Assembly: GCA_036320915.1 (NCBI GenBank)
Contig: JAXBDG010000004.1
Location: 1,488,001 to 1,552,000 of the forward strand
Direction of reading: 5' to 3'
Length of the DNA: 64,000 nt
DNA from: Linnemannia elongata
Taxonomy: Eukaryota > Mortierellomycota > Mortierellomycetes > Mortierellales > Mortierellaceae
Positions within the stretch are counted from its first letter, which is position 1. Each line of letters begins with the position of its first letter. The notes beneath the pieces are model-generated. The model saw only the letters and a list, made by a program, of their open reading frames with translations. It did no database searches and was not told the DNA's origin. The translations under genes were made by a program, and so were the position numbers. Of the stretch, positions 33,752 through 46,009 are shown in pieces.

Positions 33752-35002
33752 ATGACAACCGCACAGAGACTTATCGAGCAGGCGGACGTCTGCATCAAGG
33801 CTGGACGCTACCAGGACCTCATTCCTCTCTACGAGCAACTTGAGTTCCAGGTACACCATTCACTTCGAACCTACCGTCCTTTGCCTGTGACCCACACTGT
33901 CGACGCAGAACGAAGGACTTACATATATGGTTTATTTTGACAATGGTGCGAGTATAGGTTTCTGCCATCGAGATCGAGGCTGTTCCCATGAACACAATTT
34001 ACGAGCCATTGTTGGCCTCATACCTGGTGGCGTATGACCTGTAAGTTCCCAACTGACAAGCAAGGTGCAAGTGGGACTGTTTCCAACCGGGATTCGATGG
34101 TCATATTATGTATACTTTCAACGGCGTCGTCACTCAGGACAATAATATTACATGGAGGACTTGCTACCACCAGGTACAGAGACTCATTTACCTGGCTTTA
34201 CTATTGTCGTCGACTTCACCACCATAGGTACTCTGCACGAAGCCTTGTATCTCGCATCCCAGAGGTCACAAAGACAGAGTCTTCCCAGTTGGCGGTATTG
34301 ATTCAGGTCTTGGAGTTGCTGCGACAGTGGGAGCGACAGAACGGAAACTTGAAGGACATCTACACACTCTTGCACCAGTCTCGCTGGAACTCTGCTTTGG
34401 CACCGTTGATTGCTGTTCTTCAAGGTATAAAAAGGCTTGTGCTGTCAGAAACTTTGGATTTGCTGGATACCTCTAGAGATATTAACGTTACGCGAATGTA
34501 CCTTCACCTTTGTCAATTGTAGATTCGATTCAAAACAGGGAGCTGGACCTCTTGGCGAAGGCGTACACGTCTCTCCCCATCCAATTGGCAGCATCTCGCA
34601 TCTGGCTCAATGAGGATACTGCGGCAGAACGTAAGTTTTTTCGAGGCGTGAATGGTCTAGATTTTCGCTGGAGTTCTATGCATAAACAACACCTCATAGT
34701 CTTTTCTTGCGTTTTCATTCCTTTAGAACTGGTCGCCACCCGAGGATGGAGATACGATGCATCAACGGGGCTGTTGTACCCCAAGGCACCTGGTAAGCAA
34801 TTGCCGCTCTTGTGGACACGTAAGGGCGCAGAATCGGCAATAGGGCTGTGCCACATTTGTGCAGATATCATACTAACTTTCGCCCCCTATGTTCATGTTG
34901 TCATTTTTAGAAGTAACCACCAACCGCCCCATTGGACTCCAGGAGTTTGGCCAACTGGCCGACGTGGTGGCTCATTTGGAGTTCAAGCAGGAGGCGTCCT
35001 AA
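33752..35002 (+). CDS. CSN8: COP9 signalosome subunit 8
   Basis: Smallest PCI-type subunit of the COP9 signalosome, which removes NEDD8 from cullin-RING ligases. Six exons: 33752-33850, 33958-34040, 34228-34424, 34523-34630, 34727-34792 and 34911-35002. The protein has 214 residues, near the usual length of about 200. The CSN8/PSMD8/eIF3k-like helical domain is visible in YEPLLASYLVAYDL, ELLRQWERQNGNLKDIYTLL and LDLLAKAYTSLPIQLAASRI. The winged-helix end follows: ATRGWRYDASTGLLYPKAP, then FGQLADVVAHLEF. It converges on the SDR gene, with 231 bp between stop codons. With COP1 it is the second cullin-pathway gene here. Identification rests on overall pattern. Confidence 0.88.
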
Positions 35003-35233
35003 ATCGCTTCATCGAATATTGCACAACAAAAAAAATCGATCTACGCTCGTGCGGACAACATTCATCTTTTTCAGACTGAAATTGCAACAAAAAAAATAAA
35101 AACTTGCGAACAAACAAAGCTCTTGTTGCTGATGGCATGTCAGCTTTTTTTACTCAGCATCGAAATCTATAAACAAGGTTTCTTTTGGGAACACCCATGG
35201 GAAGGGTGGAAACAGGCATATGTTGCCTTTTTT

Positions 35234-36992
<1,759 letters not shown>

Positions 36993-37087
36993 GGTTGTTG
37001 GTGGTGATGGTCTAGGGTGTGAGGGAAGATTAGTGAAGTAGTGAAAGGGAATGAAGAGCGGAGTGGAGAGATGAGGGGTGTAATGAG

Positions 37088-37163
<76 letters not shown>

Positions 37164-38088
37164 TGAAGAAAGAAGTAAAAAGGATCCGAAGTTGTCCAAG
37201 AGTGTTTGTATGTATGTGTGTGTGTTACTTTCCCTCGGCTGCCAATTACTTTTTTCACCCCCACTTTGTTCACTTTGTGCGGCATCAAAAATGGGCAAAC
37301 AGCACATGCACGCGCTCTGATTTATTTGAGACTGGCCATTTGAAGTGGAGAAGGGTGTGGTACTTGCAGCCTCTCATAGTTTTCCTGCTCGCCCATACGA
37401 CCGCACCCACTCTCACGCGAAAAGGGCAAACCCAGTTGGTTATCTCAACACATCTACGAAAGAAAGCTACGCGCATTTCTTACTATCATCGGCAGTGGAC
37501 TGACAATATATCAGATGCGGACTATCCGTGTCACACCTCGACTGGAACCATCAGGGGCGATTACTGATGGTGCCTGATTTTTAGTGGCAATTCGAGTTCG
37601 ACGGGAAGATGGGACACACCGACAGAGAGCATGGGAAGAATACCATGGGAAGCGACAGACACCTAGCTATCACGCGGTTGAAAAGCAAGGCGACTGGGAA
37701 ACAAAAAGGTGTTGACGAGAGCAAGCGGGGGAAGGGGTCAGTGGGAGTCGAAAGAAAGACTCATATACACACACACACACCACCTCCACCATTGCAACCA
37801 ACGTTGAGATAACAAAAAAAAAAAAAAAAAAAAAAAGGATCCCCTTCCTCGCCCCTCACTCTGTTTTCGCTTTTTTTTTTTTGTTTCTGTTGCACAGTTC
37901 CAACTTGGTCTCTTTTCTTTGGCTTCTTATCCCCCTTTTCCACTGACAAGCTATCCTCTAGTTTACATAGCATCTCCGCTCTTTGTTCATCCTCTCTTGT
38001 TCATCCTCTCTTGTCTTCCTCGTCTGTCCTCCTTGCTCTTCATAACCCCATCCACATCCTCACACCCTCAACCTCTTCTTCATTCACC
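36993..38088. promoter_or_regulatory. Divergent intergenic region, SDR and IQ-protein genes
   Basis: About 1.1 kb between two divergent starts. It includes a 66-bp GA microsatellite (37091-37156), a CA run near 37770-37780 and a 24-base A run (37814-37837). The far right is pyrimidine-rich with repeated TTGTTCATCCTCTC words just before the IQ-protein start. No gene is supported. Confidence 0.5.
37091..37156. repeat. (GA)33 microsatellite
   Basis: An uninterrupted GA dinucleotide run of 66 bp, about 100 bp upstream of the SDR start codon, hence in or near its leader (CT on the sense strand). Confidence 0.95.
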
Positions 38089-41000
38089 ATGAGCTCCCGT
38101 ATCAAAGGACTCTTCTCGAGCAAGAAGAAAAAGGACGAACGCCTACCGACTTCGGGCAATAACAGCAGCACCACCACTACTACTACCACCGGCACAAACA
38201 GCAGTCGACAGCACTCCAAAGAGATCTTTACGACGACCTCTTCTCGCACCTCATCTTCATCCTTTGTCCAGACACAACGCACACAGTCAGTCGCCTCCCT
38301 TGCCAGCTCAACCTCTGCTTTCGAGGTAACTCGGGATGGGACTTCGTCCAATGGCCAGGTAAATGCAGAATAAGGGGTGTCAAAAGTGGATGTAAAAAAA
38401 AGAAACCACTTGAACTGGTGCAGCAACATGCAGTACAAAAGGAGGGCATAAACAAAAGAGAAAAAACAAAAAAACAACAACAACAACAACACACGCTTGG
38501 GCTCAGGAAGTAACAATAGTGAGCAGCAGCATACAGTAGCAGTAGCAGCCATAAACAACAGAAAGCCCTTGTGATGAACTTGTGCATCCATCAAACCACC
38601 GCTCTCTTTGCCCTGACCACTCACCCCTTTTACCCTACCCTTTGATCTCTTCTTTTTTACTCCTCCCTTTTTTTTTGTTCATTCGACTCCCTTCTTCAGT
38701 CCTCCGTCAACCTCACCCTTACGCCGTCGTCGACTACTCCTGCTGTGGATATACTGACCAAACAACTCCAACAAGCAGCAACGGAATCCAACATTTCAAA
38801 AACCTCCTTCTCATCCTCCGCCACCAACGACAGAGGACCCATGACGACCGATTCAGCTGTCGAGTCGCTGGATATCTCCAGTAGGGATGCTACCAAACCA
38901 ACTACGGCCTCTTCTGCGAACCTGGTGCCGTTAGTAGCTAACAGCGCCTTGCCCAGCAGTACAGGTAAAGGCGACTCTCAGCTTGTTGTGGCTCTAAAGA
39001 CTCTGCTTTTTTTTCTGCGTCTGTCATTTTCATTGCATTTTTATCTGGTTGCTTGTCCATCTGTCTCCTTGACCCACTGAAGACGCTTTATGAACTCTTT
39101 CAACTTTATAAATCATGAAAATAACCAATAATTAGAAAAGGAGAAGGAGACGATATCCGCATCAAACACTTCTCGGTTGCTTGGACATCCTGAAGGTAAT
39201 AACGGGGCTCCTTTGCGAGTCAATCAATTCTTTCATGAACAGCAATATTAACCTTTTATGACATGGAAATACGTTGGATTGGTATTCCTTCTCAGTAGAA
39301 CATTAGTGTTTTTATTGCTCGCCTGACCATGGAACAATCATCCTTCTTGCCATTGACCGACTCAACCATAGATATCCGCTCTCTCAATCAAAGTCAACTG
39401 TCAGTCAATGCCGGAGACTTGACCGCACAAGTAAGTGAGACAAGAGCCGCGTAACTTCAAATGCTTTCAGCAAGGTCTATTTGTTTTTTGTATACCGACT
39501 CACCAACAACACATTCTTCATAATTTAGGCCAACGCCAGCATGGCCAGAGATCCAGTCATATTTTATGAGCAGAGCGAACGAGATGTCAGTCAACTGTCG
39601 CTCAAGCAGGATCGGTCGTATGTGGAGCAGAGGTCGTACATTTCGGCGTCGCAGATGGAACAGGAGCACAACCCGAACGAAGGCGTGTATCTCAATTCCA
39701 CCACAGAATTTTTTCCCATTGACGACCAAGATGAACAGGTGTACCTTGAGCAATACTCCGAAGGTATTGACCCGCACCTTGAGTTGCTTTGGATGAGATT
39801 AAATTGCATGCTAGCAGCTATCTAACTTTATGTGAGCCATCATTTTTTTCGTGTAGGCGAGGATGATTTCCCAGTGCTGCAGTTGAAGGTGACAAAGTTG
39901 CAGAAGCAGGTCCGGGAGATGCGCAAGTTCATGAGGGGGCTAGTGCAATTGCAGGTGGAACAATATGAACCAGCAACCATTTTGATTCAGGCGTGGTGGA
40001 GAGGATGTTTGGTACGTTCATTATATGGAGCCGAGCTATGTAGGATGTTAGCATCATGCAATATGCCAAGTGCCGCGCATTATTAACATATTTGTTTTTT
40101 TTGCTTTCTTCAATTAATTTTGGATATAGGTCCGCCGGGAGCTCAAGAAGCAGCAGGTGTTTTCATGGCACAAGAACCCAAAGAGACAGGTCAAGCAGAT
40201 GAAGTATCTGACAAAGGCAGACCTGCACCAGAGCTGCGAGAGAATCAGTGCACCAAAGGCATCGCTTTTGGTCACAGCGGAGCTCGGAGGTAAGACAGAC
40301 GCATCTGGACTACATTGAAAGTTGACGTGTACAACTGTACGAATTTGAAGCCATGAACTAACGCTGGACTCACAATACTACAATGATCCTCCGATATCTA
40401 GCCGAGAAGGATACCATCGCAGCCATCAAGCTTCAGGCTGTCTTCAGAAGTCAGCTCGTTCGGAAAAGAGTTCGTGCATACCGGGAGGGCATGCGAGCAG
40501 CAACAATCATCCAAGCCCGATGGTAAGGTTCTTTGCCTTATTCGCTTACCTTTATGCTCGCCCGATGTATATTGTTAAATCAACAATTAAGTAACAGACA
40601 TGCTTTCTCTTTAGGCGAGGATACCGTACAAGGACCCTCGATACGCGTTTAGGCGTGGAACAGCTTCGATTCAGGAATCTCAAAATCCAGAAAGCTTTTG
40701 GCCGCGTTTCGATCAAGTTGCAATACCTCCAGGGGCGTATCCTTGCTTTGGAGGAGAACAGCTTGCCCCTGCATGAAGCTCAAGAGATTATTCACAAGGA
40801 GATTGAAGATATGGCGGACCAAATCGACGGTCTGAAGTTGGACCTGGACCAAGGATTGAAGCAGCTAGATGAGCAGGTCTCGGAGGAGAAGGAGCAGACC
40901 ACCATCGAGCTTCGCGGACTGACAGACCGAATTCAAAAGCTGGAGGAGGAGATCAAGACTATGCGCAATGCCAACTCCAGGTAACAAGCTGAGACTAATC

Positions 41001-41898
41001 TGCAAAAAATGAGTATATTTGCATAATTCTTCATTTGCATGAAAATAGCAGTTCTGACGATTTCATCCTTGTCTTATTTGATCTGTGGGCGTGCGTCTGT
41101 TTTAGTATTGAAAAACAAGTCAGGACATTGACACTTGAGCTGCCTAGTGATTCTCGCGGGGATGCAGACAAGAGCGAGCAGGAAGATGACGAGGACGACG
41201 ACTACGAAGTACAGTACGACGAAGATGGAAATAGGATTGAGCGGCCACCTAAAAAGGTTGTCAAGCGGACAAGCGTACATCACGAACAGCCCGTTGGGTC
41301 AGAATCGCGACGAACCAGCAATGCTCATCTTATCATGGATGCGACTGTGAATGGCAGTCCTACACAAATGGTAGATTCTCCTATCCTTATGCATCAGCAG
41401 CAGGCACAGCACCGAGGAAGCATCGGCAGCATCCACAGTCAAGGACATGCTAGGACGCTGTCGTTGACTTCGCAACCCCCTCCTTCGCCCAGTCAAGCGT
41501 TCCCTAGGGCATTCCCTGCATCGTATTCGCCTACAATGAGCAACGCCGCTGCTGCACCGGAGGGTGGGGCATTCCCTAACGGAGTACGACCCCATTCTAT
41601 CCAGTACCCTGGAGCCAACAACAGCAATGCCAACAGCCATGGGGCCCCACGACCCCTTACGATGGACCCCAACCAACTCTTCCGCTTCCACCCAAGCGCG
41701 AACCAGTATATACCAGTCTCTCCGTCGTCGGCACCCGCAGTGATTGACCCCAAGAAATATGTCTCGATCGATGATTTCGAGTACATGCAGGCCGAGGTTG
41801 ACACACTGCGCCTGAACAATGACCGCTTAGAGGGTATGGTCCGAGAGCTGACCATGCGTCTGAACAGCCTCACATCTCATATCGGATTTCCTGGATAA
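38089..41898 (+). CDS. IQ-motif and coiled-coil protein, function unknown
   Basis: Ten exons: 38089-38358, 38700-38964, 39136-39195, 39372-39430, 39529-39763, 39857-40011, 40130-40289, 40402-40522, 40615-40980 and 41106-41898. They join in phase to 827 residues. A Ser/Thr-rich N-terminal third is followed by a short coiled coil (LKVTKLQKQVREMRKFM). Three IQ calmodulin-binding motifs follow: IQAWWRGCLVRRELK, LQAVFRSQLVRKRV and IIQARWRGYRTR. A long heptad-rich coiled coil spans about residues 450-570. Then come an acidic patch (SEQEDDEDDDYEVQYDED), a disordered Pro/Gln/Ser region and a final short helix (YMQAEVDTLRLNNDRLEGMV). I do not recognise the family. A cytoskeletal or calmodulin-binding scaffold is a reasonable guess, not a finding. 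Start and first two exons are low complexity and less certain. Confidence 0.75.
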
Positions 41899-43699
41899 AT
41901 AGTAAGCAGCCATTCAGATTGGCAAAATACCGAATACATACCGGAAAACTTGACCCTTTTGCCCCTGGAGTGTCGTTGTTGATGTTGTTCGCGTTGCCGA
42001 CCGTTCAAGTGATCCCCTTGTAAGAGGATGGAAATCAACCGCTCCACCGCCAGCCCTCATCTCCTATACCATTCAACTCCCTCGGATCCAACTCATGATT
42101 GAGATTCATTTGAAGTGTTTGTTGGAGCCTTGAATGGGTGAACTTGTGAAGACGTGTTCATTTTGTGATCTGAAGGAGGTGATGTCCGATTTGAAAGGCT
42201 CTTTGGTCTTGCCCCCCCCCTCGTCCGCCACACTCACTCTCCTTCCCTTTCTGACGTCTCCCCTCGATTTCCCCCGTCCTGACCCATTGAACCCCCTAAA
42301 TGAGCAAAAAAAAGTCTAATAGGACGTACTTTGTCTTTGCAGCCAGGAATACTTTTCGCGTTTCACAATGGTCATTGTTTTATGAGAGCACAAAAGAAAA
42401 TATATCTGAGTGGGACTTGATTGGGTTGGAGGTACGCGCTTTGGCCATCCTTCAACGCTTTGTGTTGCCATCTTGTTGGCACTTTTTTTGTATTCTTTAT
42501 TTCAGTTGGGCTAGTCTTCATCCCTCTGGCTCGATTGAGTTGTGCGAACGCCTTCTTCGTCTCTGGACCTTTTGCTTCATCGTATTACTCGAAATCAGAG
42601 ACATGAAAATGGGGTTTACAACTCTTGACTCTTCTGGCCACAGACGGCACGCTCAAGGACAAAGTAACCAAGTCGAGGATTGATGGCTCACGCCTACGCC
42701 TTTTTTTTTTCTTCACCTTTCTTTTGCGATGCTCTCATAACTGCCACTCCAATGGTTGCATTGTGCATCTTTCTGTTGAGAAGGAAGGTGAAAGTGGATC
42801 GTCGTTATGATCGGTTTTTTCCTTGGCTGGTCTCGATTTCATTGTGCTTTGAGCATTTTTACGACAAACGGACTGTGAGATGAGAGAGTAAAAAGAGCAT
42901 GAGCAAAAGGAGAAAGGACAGAAGAGGAGCATGAAGATGAAGGCGTAGAGGAGAGAGTAGTTTCGAGCAAGAAGACTAGAAACGACAAAGTGAGAGGCGG
43001 CTCTCATGGATTGCATTTTTTTTTTCTGTTGCTCGTATCTCGTATGCCCATGTCCTTTTTGTTGTGGTTACAATGAACCAAATAAAGAGTGCCACTTGTG
43101 TTGTGAATGGCCTTTGCTTTGTTGTTTTGGACAGGATATCCCTCGGGAGGGATGATATGGGTCAGTTGGGATGTAGCTCCCCAATGCCCAATATTGCTCA
43201 CTACTGCCCCGGAGGAGAAGGTCATTGTCTCCTCCACTTCCCCCTTACATCCTACTTTATTTTTGGTGGTCGGGGCAACCGCAACAGCAACAAGGCCATT
43301 CCACTCTTTTCTTCTTTTTTTCTCTCTGTTCCTTGGACTTTTCTTTCTCTTCTTTCCTCCTTTTCTTCTCTTTCCAGCTTTTCTTTTCTCACTCACACTC
43401 TCACCTCCCTTCGCCCAAAAAGAGCTGGACTCTCGACCATTTACATATTGCTATTATCTCAACACCCCTCACCTTGTTCTACTACCTTTTCTGCTCAACG
43501 ACATAATATCTCTCCCATTCTCCATAACACACCTTCTTCTATTCTCCCCTTGATTCCTTCTTCTGTCTCTTTCTTCCCTCCAAAACTTAAAGAACTCTCC
43601 CTTTTCACTTTCACATTGTCAAGAGGAGGAACGACGAAGACACCACCACTCTCCCCCACATATCCTACACACAGCACACACAACATACATATGCACACA
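41899..43699. other. 1.8-kb intergenic stretch
   Basis: Between two plus-strand genes. 41940-42300 should include the IQ-gene 3' UTR. 43270-43690 is very pyrimidine-rich and reads as the leader of the next gene. A frame stays open from 43064 into that gene, but its translation is low-complexity Ser/Phe/Leu/Pro, so I read it as UTR. No other gene is supported. Confidence 0.55.
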
Positions 43700-45883
43700 A
43701 TGGACAGCTTAAGTCCAACCAACGGTGAAGTCAGCACATCAGCATCATCAGTACCGTCAGGAGTAGCAGGCCGTAAGCCCCCAGGGTTCCGCAACCTCCA
43801 ACCCCGCGACGCGGCCCGAATGGATTTCAATGACGATTCTGACGAAGACAGTGGCGGCATACTCTCCGCTGACTATATTGCCCAACGCAAAACTACCCAG
43901 GACCTGGTCGATTTCTTCAAGTCCGCCCCTCCTCCCTCCCCGCCTCAGCAGCCTTTGAATCTGTCGCCGATTGATGATGAGAAGAAGAAGAGACCGTTGT
44001 TGCAGTGGTTGAGGCCCAGGAAGTCGGGGTCGAATCTGAATGCGGCGGGTTCTATTGCTGGCGGGTCGACGTTGGGAGGTGGGACAGCAAGGAACAGTAT
44101 CTTGGTTCAAGGCACCGGTGGGGCGACAAGCAATATGAGTACGGTCAGTGGAGTGACGATGGGGAAGGGCAAGAATGGAGAGGATATCACGACTTCGACT
44201 TTGCCCAATGGTCGAAAGTATATTATGATTGCGGTCGATTACAAGGAGGGTGAAGGGGGACCTCAACAGCCACGGTCGGCTGGCAGTACCAACTCGGATG
44301 TGTTGAGTATTTCGAATGGGTCCTTCATGACGACAACTCGATTGCCCAATGGAGGAACCGTCTCCAGGCGCCAGAGCAGAATTCCGGATGATGCTGCCCT
44401 TACGATTGAAGGCCTAAGCCCTGGAGCTGCTGCCGCAAAACGGTTGTCGATCTTGAGTAACACTTTTGGTAGCGATCTGAACGGCAGCGGTGGTGGAGAT
44501 AAACGCCGCTCGAACCTTCAGACCAACGCCACAGAGAGCAGCAACAAGGATGGTTCCAAGTTTGTCCTGGGAGGTAGCCCCTTCTTGCTTGAGAACTTTG
44601 CTCTCGACAGCGATTTTATGGGGCAGGCCACAGGAGTCAGTGCCTCAGGAGGAGGACCCGCATTGTCCGAGCTGCAAAGGTCAGCGTCGAACAAGTCAGG
44701 GGCGGCCGCCGGAGGAGAGAGTGCAGGTATTTCGAGGACGGGCTCCAAACGAGGAAACAAGGTCAAATTCAGTCTCCTAGGAGGTCAAAATGCCGACGGC
44801 GGAGAACCTATGGACGAGACCGTCGTTGCAGAGGCATTGGCTCAGCGCCTTGCATCCTACAAGGCTCAACAACAAGGCAAATCGAGCACGACAACTACAA
44901 CTACAACGTCCACATCCACAACAACTACGACGGACGGCGGTGGCAGTAGTACATCGCAGGAGCAGCAGCAACAGGACTACCCCGAGATCGTATTGCCCAA
45001 ACCCGTGTCACGCAAGAAGGTGCGCCATGTCCAGATCCAGACCCAACACTGTGTCATGCGGACCATGCACACCCAGACAGAGCCCTACGAGAACCTGGTT
45101 CACGACCTCGATATCAAGGAATGGTCCTCCGCCCCACCCTCCGTCTCTGGATCAACTGAAGTCGGATCCACGACTGCTGGCTCTACGATTACATCTTCCT
45201 CTGGCGGAGCATCAAACTCGTCGGGCAAGAAGGACGCGTCCACGGGTGTAGTCACCAGCGCAAGAGCCAATTCCAAGGTTGCCAGTCTAGTTGCTTCCTT
45301 GACCCAACCCACCCCTGCAACCACTGCGACGACGACTACCCTGGCTACTCGCAGTGCCGCCACAAGTCCCACCACCACCACACCTCCAAACCCCTTCCCA
45401 AACCCCACCGACAGCAACGGCGCCTCCCTCAAGTCCCCCACCACCCCAACCGCCTCATCTGCCTTCCTCGAGACCTCCACCTCAACCTCCACCGAATCAC
45501 CAGCCTCACCAACAACAGACCCATCAAACCTCCGCGAAGAACTAGCTCTCCTCCGGGAACAGAACGCAACCCTTCACTCAAAAGTCTCCTCCCTCCAACG
45601 GGACCTGGCCGCCGAGACCCGAGCCCGCAACAGAACCGCAGTCGCGATGCAGGACACCCGCGACAAGTTCGAGATGCTTTCGGCTATGGCCTACAAGAAA
45701 CTCAAGGAGATGATCTTCCAGCGACATATCCTTGAGATGGAGGTCCGTGAACTCCGTGCTCAGGTTGATTTGAGCTCTGAGGTCAGCGTCGTCCGGGAAG
45801 GCGAGATGCTGTTCCGTCAGGAAGAGCAGCAGCAACAGCACATGATGCACCAGCAACAGCAGTACCTTACTCAAACAGCTTAG
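43700..45883 (+). CDS. Ser/Thr-rich protein with C-terminal coiled coil, function unknown
   Basis: Single exon of 727 residues from ATG 43700 (MDSLSPTNGE), chosen for its A at -3 and G at +4; ATG 43691 would add three residues. Early short blocks look conserved-like (KPPGFRNLQPRDAARMDFND, DYIAQRKTTQDLVDFFKSAP, KKRPLLQWLRPRKSG). The middle is Ser/Gly/Thr-rich and probably disordered, with threonine repeats from CAACAACTA codons. A block near residue 440, KKVRHVQIQTQHCVMRTMHT followed by QTEPYENLV, is basic and distinctive. The C-terminus is a coiled coil (LREELALLREQNATLHSKVS, AMAYKKLKEMIFQRHILEME) ending in Gln/His repeats. AATAAA occurs at 45904. The family is not recognised; polarity or cytoskeletal scaffolds can look like this. 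Confidence 0.72.
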   Translation: MDSLSPTNGEVSTSASSVPSGVAGRKPPGFRNLQPRDAARMDFNDDSDEDSGGILSADYIAQRKTTQDLVDFFKSAPPPSPPQQPLNLSPIDDEKKKRPLLQWLRPRKSGSNLNAAGSIAGGSTLGGGTARNSILVQGTGGATSNMSTVSGVTMGKGKNGEDITTSTLPNGRKYIMIAVDYKEGEGGPQQPRSAGSTNSDVLSISNGSFMTTTRLPNGGTVSRRQSRIPDDAALTIEGLSPGAAAAKRLSILSNTFGSDLNGSGGGDKRRSNLQTNATESSNKDGSKFVLGGSPFLLENFALDSDFMGQATGVSASGGGPALSELQRSASNKSGAAAGGESAGISRTGSKRGNKVKFSLLGGQNADGGEPMDETVVAEALAQRLASYKAQQQGKSSTTTTTTTSTSTTTTTDGGGSSTSQEQQQQDYPEIVLPKPVSRKKVRHVQIQTQHCVMRTMHTQTEPYENLVHDLDIKEWSSAPPSVSGSTEVGSTTAGSTITSSSGGASNSSGKKDASTGVVTSARANSKVASLVASLTQPTPATTATTTTLATRSAATSPTTTTPPNPFPNPTDSNGASLKSPTTPTASSAFLETSTSTSTESPASPTTDPSNLREELALLREQNATLHSKVSSLQRDLAAETRARNRTAVAMQDTRDKFEMLSAMAYKKLKEMIFQRHILEMEVRELRAQVDLSSEVSVVREGEMLFRQEEQQQQHMMHQQQQYLTQTA

Positions 45884-46009
45884 ATGAAGCTTGACACATG
45901 GTGAATAAAACCAAACACATATCTTTTGCTTAAGTTTATGTTTATTAACTCCATCGGTTATGGGGAATGGCTCCAACTGCTTTTGGACGACTACACCAGT
46001 CGACTCTGT

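Noticed and set aside
43064..43699. In-frame extension of the 43700 gene by 212 codons
   Set aside because: Low-complexity Ser/Phe/Leu/Pro text from a pyrimidine-rich leader, and the ATG at 43700 has better context.
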